From assembly GCA_964472565.1 (NCBI GenBank), contig CAYYNB010000058.1, positions 1 to 32,430 of the forward strand: 32,430 nucleotides of DNA. Reading direction: 5' to 3'. The position numbers and the translations under genes were made by a program. Source of the DNA: DATAMF01 sp964472565. GTDB lineage: Bacteria > Chloroflexota > Anaerolineae > Aggregatilineales > Aggregatilineaceae. Position 1 is the stretch's first letter, and every line of letters starts with the position of its first letter. Positions 23,862 to 31,251 of the stretch are shown here, one piece after another. The notes below the pieces were generated by a model. The model worked only from the letters and a program-made list of their open reading frames with translations, made no database searches and was not told where the DNA came from.

Positions 23862-24866
23862 GTGCCTGTACAACGGATAACGATGGAAGATGTGGCTCGT
23901 CAAGCGGGTGTCTCGCTTATGACTGTCTCACGTGTGATCAACCACAAAGACGGGATCAGTGACACCACACGCCGCCGTGTACAGAAGATAATCGACCAGT
24001 TAGGCTACCGCCCCAGTGATATTGCCCGTAGTTTGGTGACGGATCGAACTAGCACTATCGGTTTGGTCGTCATTGACAACTCAAATCCATTCTTTTCTGA
24101 AGTCGCGCGGGGCGTCGAGCACGCCGCCTATGCCGAGGGATACAATGTTTTCCTCTGCAATACGAATGAAGATACCGAACGCGAATTAGCAGTCCTGCGC
24201 TCACTCGAAGAAAAACGCGTCGATGGAATCATTTTATGCAGCCCGCGGCTTGAGGAAAATCTGCTCCAAAATGCGCTTCAGCATCAAGCGGCAGTTGTGC
24301 TCATCAATCGTCGATTGCCCGATCCCCGCTTCGGTATGATTGTTCTCAATGATGTTCGGGGTGGCCGAATAGCAACAGAACATCTCTTAAGTCGTGGACA
24401 CAAAGCCATTGGCTTTTTATCTGGTCCCCAAAATTCTTATAGTGGACAAATGCGAGCCAAAGGTTATCGCGCTGCCCTGGAAGCGGCTGGTATCGGTTAT
24501 CATGCGGAATGGGAGCGTCACTGCTGGCCGGTTGTCGAGTCGGGGCGACAGGAAACTTTCAAATTACTCTCTGCTCAGCCCGAAATAACCGCCCTATTTT
24601 GTTTCAACGATCTAAGTGCCGTCGGCGCAATGCATGCCTGCATGGAACTGGGACGCCGCGTACCGGATGATATTTCTATTGTTGGTTTTGATAATATTCC
24701 GTTCGCAGCCTGGGTTACTCCATCGCTTACTACTTGCCACATTCCCATGTATGAAGCGGGCAACCAGGCGATGCAATTACTTTCCCAGTTTATCAATAGC
24801 TGTTCGGGAAATTGCCAGGATATTCTGATTGAACCAGAATTGATTATACGACACAGCGCACCATAA
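23862..24866 (+). CDS. LacI-family repressor of the ABC-transporter operon
   Basis: A 334-residue regulator. The helix-turn-helix (residues ~7-27, ITMEDVARQAGVSLMTVSRVI) is followed by the hinge (IARSLVT) and a sugar-binding domain with IGLVVIDNSNPFFSE, RVDGIILCSPR, LSRGHKAIGFLSGP, RAKGYRAALEAAG, LFCFNDLSAVGA and IVGFDNIPFAAWVTPSLTT. The start is GTG 23862 with SD AGAGG 6 bases upstream; the ATG at 23883 is an alternative. The open frame continues further upstream through promoter and operator, so earlier starts are rejected. It is divergent from the other LacI gene and 93 bases ahead of the binding-protein gene, with no terminator between, so it is probably co-transcribed with the transporter. 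Confidence 0.92.
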   Translation: MPVQRITMEDVARQAGVSLMTVSRVINHKDGISDTTRRRVQKIIDQLGYRPSDIARSLVTDRTSTIGLVVIDNSNPFFSEVARGVEHAAYAEGYNVFLCNTNEDTERELAVLRSLEEKRVDGIILCSPRLEENLLQNALQHQAAVVLINRRLPDPRFGMIVLNDVRGGRIATEHLLSRGHKAIGFLSGPQNSYSGQMRAKGYRAALEAAGIGYHAEWERHCWPVVESGRQETFKLLSAQPEITALFCFNDLSAVGAMHACMELGRRVPDDISIVGFDNIPFAAWVTPSLTTCHIPMYEAGNQAMQLLSQFINSCSGNCQDILIEPELIIRHSAP

Positions 24867-24959
24867 CTTATTTTCGAATTGAAAGGAGGGCCTGGCGCAA
24901 AAGCTACTAAACCCCCTATCCGTTCGTTAGCAAAATTAGATCTTCTTCAGGAGCACAAT

Positions 24960-26861
24960 ATGTCAGTCAAACGTGTACTTCTCTTTGCTCTCACTCTCAT
25001 GCTTGTATCTGCTTTGGTAGTGCCTGCTCTGCCTTCTGCGAAAGCGCAAGAAGGTCCCAAATACGGGGAATCTCCCTTGCTGGCCGAAAAAGTTGCGGCA
25101 GGCGAGCTTCCGCCAGTTGAAGAACGTCTGCCCGAAAATCCTCGCGTTGTCCCGTTAGCTGAAGGTGACACCATCGGCGTGTACGGCGGCATCTGGAATC
25201 GCGCCTGGCGTGGTATCAACGACTTCCACTGCTTTGGCCGTTTGGTTTATGATCCTGTTCTGCGTTGGCCTGTGGACCCATCTGATCCGGTTGAACCAGG
25301 TTTGGCCGAGAGTTGGGAATGGAATGAAGACGGCACTGAACTCACCCTCCACTTCCGTAAAGGTCTCAAGTGGTCAGATGGCGCACCATTCACCGTTGAT
25401 GATGTCATCTTCTGGTGGGAAGCCATTGAAACCGATACCAATGTGACCAAAGCGGTTCACGCGGAATGGAAGACGATGACGGAACTCGTTAAAGTTGACG
25501 ACTCCACCATCACCCTGAAATTCTCGGCTCCCAATGGTCTGGCGGAAACCGTTGGTCTGGCCTTCCATGGCAACCAGTGGCCGCTGGGCTTCGAGCGCTT
25601 TGGTTTCTACGCCCCGAAGCACTACCTGGAGCAGTTCCACCCCGCCTATAATGCAGATGCGACCTACGAACAGTTCGAAGAAGCTGTTTTTGACTACAAC
25701 GTTGATCGTCCAGTCATGACCGCCTGGAAGATCACCCAATACGATCCCGGTGCGACTCTGATGGTTGCTGAACGCAATCCTTATTACTGGGCCGTTGATG
25801 AAGAAGGAAACCAACTCCCCTACATTGACCAGATTTATTTCCATCTGGTCGAAGATGTGGCGGGTGTGAATGTGATGGGTGTCGCCGGTCAGATCGATAT
25901 GCAGGACCGCGCCATTGCCCTTGATCAGTATCCGGTCTACATTGAGAATTCGGAAGCCAATAACTATCACATGCTGCTGTGGCCCCAGGCGATGGCGTCC
26001 AACGCGACCTTCTGGTTCAACCAGAGCTACTCAGATGCCAAGTACCGCGAACTGTTCCAGACGTTCGACTTCCGCCGCGCGATGTCGCTGGCAATTGACC
26101 GCAATGCGATCAACGAACTCGTTTTCCTGGGCCAGGGCGTGCCACGCACCGAAACAGTTGTGCCCGACTCACCCTACTACCAGCCCGAAATTGAAGCAGT
26201 GAATGCTGAATATGATCCCGCGACTGCTGAAAGCTTGCTGGATGGTCTGGGATTGGTTAAGGGCGATGATGGCTTCCGCACCTTCCCCGATGGATCTGAG
26301 CTATTGATCGTCATCACCACCTCTGGCACTGGCGCTGGTGAACTCCAGTCTGCCGAACTGGTGACAGAGTGGTGGAATGCTGTCGGTATCAAGACCGAAC
26401 TCAAGCAGGAAACCCGTGACGTGTTCTGGGCAGCGGCTGGCGCGAACGAAAATATGGTTTCAACCTGGACAACCGATCGCGGCCTGGTTCCTATGGTTGA
26501 CCCCATCTACCAGTTCCCCTTCGATGAGCGCTCGTGGATGGCCCCGGCCTACGGCATGTGGTACAAGACGGATGGCGCTGAAGGTGAGGAACCCACCGAG
26601 GAATTTAAAGCGATCATGGACCTCTACAATCAGTACAAGGTCACGACTGATCCGGCCAAGCAGCTCGAAATCGGCAAGCAAATTGTCAAGAATGCAACCG
26701 AGCAGCTTTGGACAATCGGTACCGTTGGTCTGGTTCCCACGCCTGTTGTGGTGAAGAACAACTTCATGAATGTGGCTGAACACCATACCGCCGACTGGAT
26801 CATTATGACCCCCGGCACACAGAGTCCTTCTCACTATTACTTCGCCGACGGCGGCCAGTAA
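24960..26861 (+). CDS. ABC transporter family 5 solute-binding protein
   Basis: A 633-residue exported receptor of the Dpp/Opp importer. The signal peptide covers ~1-29 (MSVKRVLLFALTLML...SAKAQ-E) with a signal peptidase I-like site and no lipobox Cys. The mature part is SBP_bac_5: LAESWEWNEDGTELTLHFRKG and SDGAPFTVDDVIFWWEA mark domain I, and FDFRRAMSLAIDRNAINELVF the mid-domain segment. The start is ATG 24960 with SD AGGAG (24949-24953); the longer in-frame start lacks support. Family 5 proteins carry peptides, but also oligosaccharides in several thermophiles; the surrounding lyase, GH105, GH2 and LacI genes favour an oligosaccharide ligand here (inference). Confidence 0.93.
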   Translation: MSVKRVLLFALTLMLVSALVVPALPSAKAQEGPKYGESPLLAEKVAAGELPPVEERLPENPRVVPLAEGDTIGVYGGIWNRAWRGINDFHCFGRLVYDPVLRWPVDPSDPVEPGLAESWEWNEDGTELTLHFRKGLKWSDGAPFTVDDVIFWWEAIETDTNVTKAVHAEWKTMTELVKVDDSTITLKFSAPNGLAETVGLAFHGNQWPLGFERFGFYAPKHYLEQFHPAYNADATYEQFEEAVFDYNVDRPVMTAWKITQYDPGATLMVAERNPYYWAVDEEGNQLPYIDQIYFHLVEDVAGVNVMGVAGQIDMQDRAIALDQYPVYIENSEANNYHMLLWPQAMASNATFWFNQSYSDAKYRELFQTFDFRRAMSLAIDRNAINELVFLGQGVPRTETVVPDSPYYQPEIEAVNAEYDPATAESLLDGLGLVKGDDGFRTFPDGSELLIVITTSGTGAGELQSAELVTEWWNAVGIKTELKQETRDVFWAAAGANENMVSTWTTDRGLVPMVDPIYQFPFDERSWMAPAYGMWYKTDGAEGEEPTEEFKAIMDLYNQYKVTTDPAKQLEIGKQIVKNATEQLWTIGTVGLVPTPVVVKNNFMNVAEHHTADWIIMTPGTQSPSHYYFADGGQ

Positions 26862-26884
26862 GCCGCTACTCACTGTTCAATATG

Positions 26885-26910
26885 GACTGGGTGCTAATCA
26901 GCACCCAGTC
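26885..26910 (+). promoter_or_regulatory. Intercistronic hairpin between binding-protein and permease genes
   Basis: Perfect 11-bp stem GACTGGGTGCT / AGCACCCAGTC with a 4-base loop and no T run, placed between binding-protein stop and permease SD. Such hairpins often protect the upstream message, giving more binding protein than permease. Confidence 0.65.
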
Positions 26911-26927
26911 TCGCCGGAGGCACTCTT

Positions 26928-27911
26928 ATGCTTGCATATATCATCCGACGTATCTTAACCATGATCCCGATGTTGTTGGCGATCTCGTTCATTTCGTTTG
27001 TCATCATCCAACTGCCGCCCGGCGATTATCTGAACACCCTTCAGGCGGTCCAGGGAGCGAGTGGCGGTGGGATGACCGAAGATCAGGCCAATTTACTGCG
27101 AGAACGGTATGGTCTTGATGACCCGCTCATGGTTCAGTATTGGAAATGGATTTCTGGTTTTCCCAAAGGCGATTTTGGATACTCATTTGAATGGAACAGT
27201 CAGGTTTGGGATCTGATTGATGAGCGAATTGGCTATACGTTGCTGCTCGGCTTTTGTTCGCTGGTCATCATGTTTGCGTTGGCAATCCCCATCGGAATTT
27301 ACTCTGCTACACACCAATATTCCATTACCGATAACCTGCTGTCCGCATTGGCTTTTTTAGGCTTGTCTATTCCCAGCTTTTTGTTGGCGCTGGTTTGGTT
27401 ATACGTGGGTGCCATTGTATTGGGTATGGATGTCATGGGGGATCAATCAAGAGAATTTATCAACCAACCCTGGACGTTCGAAAAAGCGTGGGACTACTTC
27501 TTACACCTTTGGCCTCCCGCGATCATTCTTGCGCTCGCCAGCACGGCCCAGCTTATGCGTATTATGCGTAACGGCATGCTCGAAACGATGACGGAGCAGT
27601 ATATTACGACAGCGCGGGCCAAAGGGTTAAAAGAACGAACTGTCGTGAATCGCTATGCAGTACGGGCGGCGATCAATCCGGTAGTCAGCGTGATGGCGAT
27701 GGAAGTGCCCAAAATCATTTCCTCATCCATTCTGATCGGTGTGGTCATGTCGATCCCCACCACAGGGCCAACATTCAAAAGCGCTCTCCTGAGTCAGGAT
27801 ATGTATGTGGCCGGAACGTTGCTGCTGCTCACATCGGTGATGCTCCTCGTTTCTAATCTGATCGCTGATCTGTTGCTCGGCTGGCTAGATCCAAGGATTG
27901 TTTATTCATGA
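26928..27911 (+). CDS. ABC transporter permease, DppB/OppB type
   Basis: A 327-residue inner-membrane permease with about six membrane helices; the first (residues ~9-29, IPMLLAISFISFVIIQLPPGDY) is the usual DppB beginning. The large loop after helix 1 contains LRERYGLDDPLMVQYWKWISGFPKGDFGYSF, a family mark. The coupling (EAA) loop is TARAKGLKERTVVNRYAVRAAINPVV in form, with the conserved ARAKG. SD GGAGG lies 8 bases before the ATG. The last four bases overlap the next permease gene (ATGA), so the two are translationally coupled. Confidence 0.94.
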   Translation: MLAYIIRRILTMIPMLLAISFISFVIIQLPPGDYLNTLQAVQGASGGGMTEDQANLLRERYGLDDPLMVQYWKWISGFPKGDFGYSFEWNSQVWDLIDERIGYTLLLGFCSLVIMFALAIPIGIYSATHQYSITDNLLSALAFLGLSIPSFLLALVWLYVGAIVLGMDVMGDQSREFINQPWTFEKAWDYFLHLWPPAIILALASTAQLMRIMRNGMLETMTEQYITTARAKGLKERTVVNRYAVRAAINPVVSVMAMEVPKIISSSILIGVVMSIPTTGPTFKSALLSQDMYVAGTLLLLTSVMLLVSNLIADLLLGWLDPRIVYS

Positions 27912-29149
27912 TCGATATACCACAAGATACCAAAACACCAGAAGATCAGACCAGTCCGGTTGAGCGACAGTCGGGAATTCTCCGCGATTTATATCGGGAG
28001 ACAGCCGAAGCGGAGGCCGCATCAACTACACCCGAAGCGGAGATTAGTAAGTTAACCGCTGCTGAGGCCCGGTTTGCAGCCTCGCAGTGGTCGGTTATCC
28101 TCCGGCGCTTCCGGCGCAACAAAGCGGCGCTCGTCGGCGGAATCATAGTCCTGCTCTACTATGTGGTAGCTATTTTTAGCGAATTCATTGCTCCATATGC
28201 ATTGGAAACACGGTTTGTGGAGCATGCCTATCTGCCGCCGCAGCGCGTACACTTCATTGACAATGGTAAAATAAAACCATTTGTGTATAAGATCGAATCG
28301 GAACGCGATCCTCGGACACTTAAGAAAATCCACAAGCAAACCGATGAAAAAGTTTATCTGAAATTTTTTGCAAAAGGTGACGAGTATCAAGTATTAGGCC
28401 AGTTGGGTGTTAATTTATTCACCTGGAATGTTCACCTTTTTGAAGCTGAGGCGGGTCCCGTCGCCCTGTTCGGTACCGACAGCCAGGGGCGTGACTTATT
28501 CTCACGCGTTATCCTTGGTAGTCAGATTTCGCTGTTTGTCGGCCTGTTTGGTGTCGTTCTCAGTATTGTGTTTGGTACGGTGCTGGGCATCGCCTCCGGT
28601 TACTATGGAGGGCTTATCGATGAATTTATCCAGCGCATGATTGAGGTCGTGCGTGCTTTCCCTCAAATTCCCCTGTGGATGGCGCTATCAGCGGCAGTAC
28701 CGCAGGGTTGGTCGCCCACCAAAACATATTTTGCGGTAACGCTTATTTTGTCCTTAGTCGGCTGGACCTGGTTAGCACGCCAACTGCGTGGACAGGTGTT
28801 AACCTTACGCCAGAGTGACTATGTTATGGCGGCTCGCCTTGCTGGGGCGAGTGATAGTCGTATTATTTTCAAGCATCTTCTCCCTGCGACTCTGGGACAG
28901 ATTATTGTGGTGTCCACCTTATCATTGCCCGCCATGATTTTGGCTGAAACAGCTCTCAGCTTTTTAGGATTGGGCCTGCGCCCCCCGATTACCAGTTGGG
29001 GAGTGCTTCTGCAAGAATCCCAAAATATCCAATCTCTGGCGCTCTATCCCTGGGTGTTCATCCCTGCCGTCGTAATGGTCGTTCTCATCCTGGCGTTCAG
29101 CTTTTTGGGCGACGGGCTGCGCGATGCATCCGATCCGTTTACCATCTAG
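27908..29149 (+). CDS. ABC transporter permease, DppC/OppC type, with enlarged outer loop
   Basis: A 413-residue partner permease. A long polar N-terminal tail (1-62) leads into OppC_N (WSVILRRFRRNKAALVGG), the first helix (~73-92), then an unusually long external segment (~94-186) before the canonical FGTDSQGRDLFSRVILGSQISL block (~188). Standard DppC proteins have only a few dozen residues there. Further helices follow, with the coupling motif AARLAGASDSRIIFKHLLPA and the family mark AETALSFLGLGLRPP near the C-terminus. It overlaps the DppB-type gene by 4 bases and ends 9 bases before the first ATPase gene. Confidence 0.94.
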   Translation: MIDIPQDTKTPEDQTSPVERQSGILRDLYRETAEAEAASTTPEAEISKLTAAEARFAASQWSVILRRFRRNKAALVGGIIVLLYYVVAIFSEFIAPYALETRFVEHAYLPPQRVHFIDNGKIKPFVYKIESERDPRTLKKIHKQTDEKVYLKFFAKGDEYQVLGQLGVNLFTWNVHLFEAEAGPVALFGTDSQGRDLFSRVILGSQISLFVGLFGVVLSIVFGTVLGIASGYYGGLIDEFIQRMIEVVRAFPQIPLWMALSAAVPQGWSPTKTYFAVTLILSLVGWTWLARQLRGQVLTLRQSDYVMAARLAGASDSRIIFKHLLPATLGQIIVVSTLSLPAMILAETALSFLGLGLRPPITSWGVLLQESQNIQSLALYPWVFIPAVVMVVLILAFSFLGDGLRDASDPFTI

Positions 29150-29158
29150 AGGAATGCT

Positions 29159-30166
29159 ATGAATCCGGATCATGTAATTGAAATCAAAGAACTTCAGGTC
29201 CAGTTCCGCACTCTAGACGGAATGATTCGCGGTGTGGACGGCGTAACGCTTGATGTTCGCAACGGCGAAACACTGGGCGTGGTGGGTGAATCGGGATGCG
29301 GCAAAAGCGTCACGGCCCACAGCATCATGCGTCTGCTGCCTAAGCGTACCGCACGTATCACAGCGGGCGAAATCTGGTTCCGCCGCCGCAATGGTGACGA
29401 GCATGACCTGACCAAAGTGGATCCCGAAGGAGGTTTGATTCGGGATATTCGAGGCAATGAAATTGCCATGATCTTTCAAGAACCCATGACCTCGCTCTCT
29501 CCCATGCATACAATTGGTGATCAGATCGCAGAAGCCATCATGCTGCACCAGGGAACCAATAAAAAGGAAGCGGAAGAGCGAGCAATCGAAATGCTGACTG
29601 CCGTGCGCATCGGTAACGCCCGCGATTTTATCCGTTCCTATCCGCACCAGTATTCGGGCGGTATGCGCCAGCGGGCGATGATCGCCATGGCGTTGTCGTG
29701 TAACCCCCAGGTGTTGGTCGCTGATGAACCCACTACCGCATTGGATGTTACCATCCAGGCCCAAATTCTGGACCTGATGCGTAAGCTTCAAAGTGAATTT
29801 GAATCCGCCATCATCATGATTACGCACAACCTGGGCATCATCAACGAGATGGCGGATCGAATAGCGGTGATGTATCTGGGCAAAGTTGTGGAAATTGCTG
29901 AACGACGAACGTTATTCAAACGTCCGGCTCATCCTTATACGGTTGGTTTAATGCAGTCAGTGCCCGAAATGGGGGACCAGCAGCAAACGCGGCTGCATCC
30001 CATCCCTGGTATGATTCCTGACCCGTTTAATATTCCGGTGGGCTGTACGTTTCATCCGCGCTGTCCGGTAAAAAACAAAACCGCTGCATGCTCCGATCCC
30101 GCTGGTGTACCCCTGGTTGAAGTGGAACCAAACCATTGGGTGCGCTGTAACCTGTATACGGAATAA
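29159..30166 (+). CDS. ABC transporter ATP-binding protein, DppD/OppD type
   Basis: A 335-residue cytoplasmic ATPase. Walker A GESGCGKS (43-50), Q-loop IFQEPMTSLSP, signature YSGGMRQR, Walker B VLVADEPTTALD and H-loop ITHNLG are intact. The C-terminal oligopeptide-importer extension has the CTFHPRCPVKNKTAAC cysteine cluster, which in this family often holds an iron-sulphur centre. SD GAGGA lies 6 bases before the ATG. The stop overlaps the next ATPase start (TAATG), as expected for a two-ATPase Dpp importer. Confidence 0.95.
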   Translation: MNPDHVIEIKELQVQFRTLDGMIRGVDGVTLDVRNGETLGVVGESGCGKSVTAHSIMRLLPKRTARITAGEIWFRRRNGDEHDLTKVDPEGGLIRDIRGNEIAMIFQEPMTSLSPMHTIGDQIAEAIMLHQGTNKKEAEERAIEMLTAVRIGNARDFIRSYPHQYSGGMRQRAMIAMALSCNPQVLVADEPTTALDVTIQAQILDLMRKLQSEFESAIIMITHNLGIINEMADRIAVMYLGKVVEIAERRTLFKRPAHPYTVGLMQSVPEMGDQQQTRLHPIPGMIPDPFNIPVGCTFHPRCPVKNKTAACSDPAGVPLVEVEPNHWVRCNLYTE

Positions 30167-31248
30167 TGATTATGGACACCCTTGTATCTATCCAAAATCT
30201 CAAAATGTACTTTCCGATCAAGCGTGGGGTGGTCAAACGAACCGTAGGACATGTACGCGCAGTAGATGGCGTGAGCCTCGATATTTATCGCGGCGAAACG
30301 TTGGGGCTGGTGGGTGAAAGCGGTTGTGGAAAAACCACCTTAGGACGTTGTGTTGTGCGGGCCTATCGACCTACTGAAGGTCAGATCATTTATCACGAAA
30401 CTGAAAATTTGCTGTCCGATCTCAAAAAGCTTCATGTCCATGTCCGTCATACGGCGAAGAAAGATGGCGCAAGTGGCGGGCATGTGATTGATTTTGCCAA
30501 GCTTAAAGCCCGTGATTTGCGCGCATATCGGCATGAGATCCAGATGATTTTTCAAGACCCCTATTCGTCTCTCAATCCCCGCATGACCGTGCTGGACATT
30601 GTGTCCGAGCCGTTGGTGATCCACACACAACTGCGTGGTAATGAACTAAAGGCAATGGTTGGCGAATTATTGCGGCGGGTTGGTTTGCGCCCGGAACATA
30701 TGAATCGTTTTCCCAACGCTTTTAGTGGAGGGCAGCGGCAGCGTATCGGCATTGCGCGTGCGCTGGCGCTTCGTCCCAAGTTGATCATCTGTGATGAGCC
30801 AGTATCCGCACTGGATGTCTCTGTACAGGCGCAGGTCGTCAATCTTTTACAAGATCTTCAGTCCGAATTGGGCCTTACCTATCTGTTCATTGCCCACGAT
30901 CTTTCAGTCGTCCAGCACATCAGCAACCGGGTTGCCGTGATGTATTTGGGGCGGGTCGTGGAGTTGGCCGGTTCGCAAGACCTCTATCATAATCCGCTGC
31001 ACCCCTACACGGAAGCGCTGCTGTCCGCCGTACCGTCAACCAATCCAGACATCAGCCGTGAACGTATCATTCTTACAGGCGATGTTCCTAATCCTGCGAA
31101 TCCGCCTCCCGGCTGTCACTTCCATGTACGGTGTCGTTATGCGCAAGACATCTGTAAACAGCAGGCTCCCGAATGGCGTGAGTTTGAAAACGGTCACGGA
31201 GTTGCCTGCCACTTTGCAGACCAGATGTCACTGATTGGAGCACATTAA
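30166..31248 (+). CDS. ABC transporter ATP-binding protein, DppF/OppF type
   Basis: A 360-residue second ATPase. It begins with the DppF-type MYFPIKRG segment, Walker A GESGCGKT (50-57), IFQDPYSSLNPRMTV, signature FSGGQRQR, Walker B LIICDEPVSALDVS, H-loop AHDLSVV and the C-terminal CHFHVRCRYAQDIC cluster. Between Walker A and the Q-loop (~80-118) it carries an extra ~30 residues (LKKLHVHVRHTAKKDGASGG) compared with the common form. The start is ATG 30166 overlapping the previous stop by one base; a second ATG two codons later is equally possible. The next gene follows 3 bases after the stop. Confidence 0.95.
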   Translation: MIMDTLVSIQNLKMYFPIKRGVVKRTVGHVRAVDGVSLDIYRGETLGLVGESGCGKTTLGRCVVRAYRPTEGQIIYHETENLLSDLKKLHVHVRHTAKKDGASGGHVIDFAKLKARDLRAYRHEIQMIFQDPYSSLNPRMTVLDIVSEPLVIHTQLRGNELKAMVGELLRRVGLRPEHMNRFPNAFSGGQRQRIGIARALALRPKLIICDEPVSALDVSVQAQVVNLLQDLQSELGLTYLFIAHDLSVVQHISNRVAVMYLGRVVELAGSQDLYHNPLHPYTEALLSAVPSTNPDISRERIILTGDVPNPANPPPGCHFHVRCRYAQDICKQQAPEWREFENGHGVACHFADQMSLIGAH

Positions 31249-31251
31249 ACC

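Noticed and set aside
24879..24959. In-frame TTG start and a strong SD-like GAAAGGAGGG (24881-24890) upstream of the binding-protein gene
   Set aside because: The TTG precedes rather than follows the SD, no start codon sits at the right distance after it, and the ATG at 24960 has its own SD and begins a normal signal peptide.
24960..31248. Simple annotation as dipeptide/oligopeptide transporter
   Set aside because: The family match is right, but regulator and enzyme context favour saccharides; gene symbols dpp/opp were therefore not assigned.
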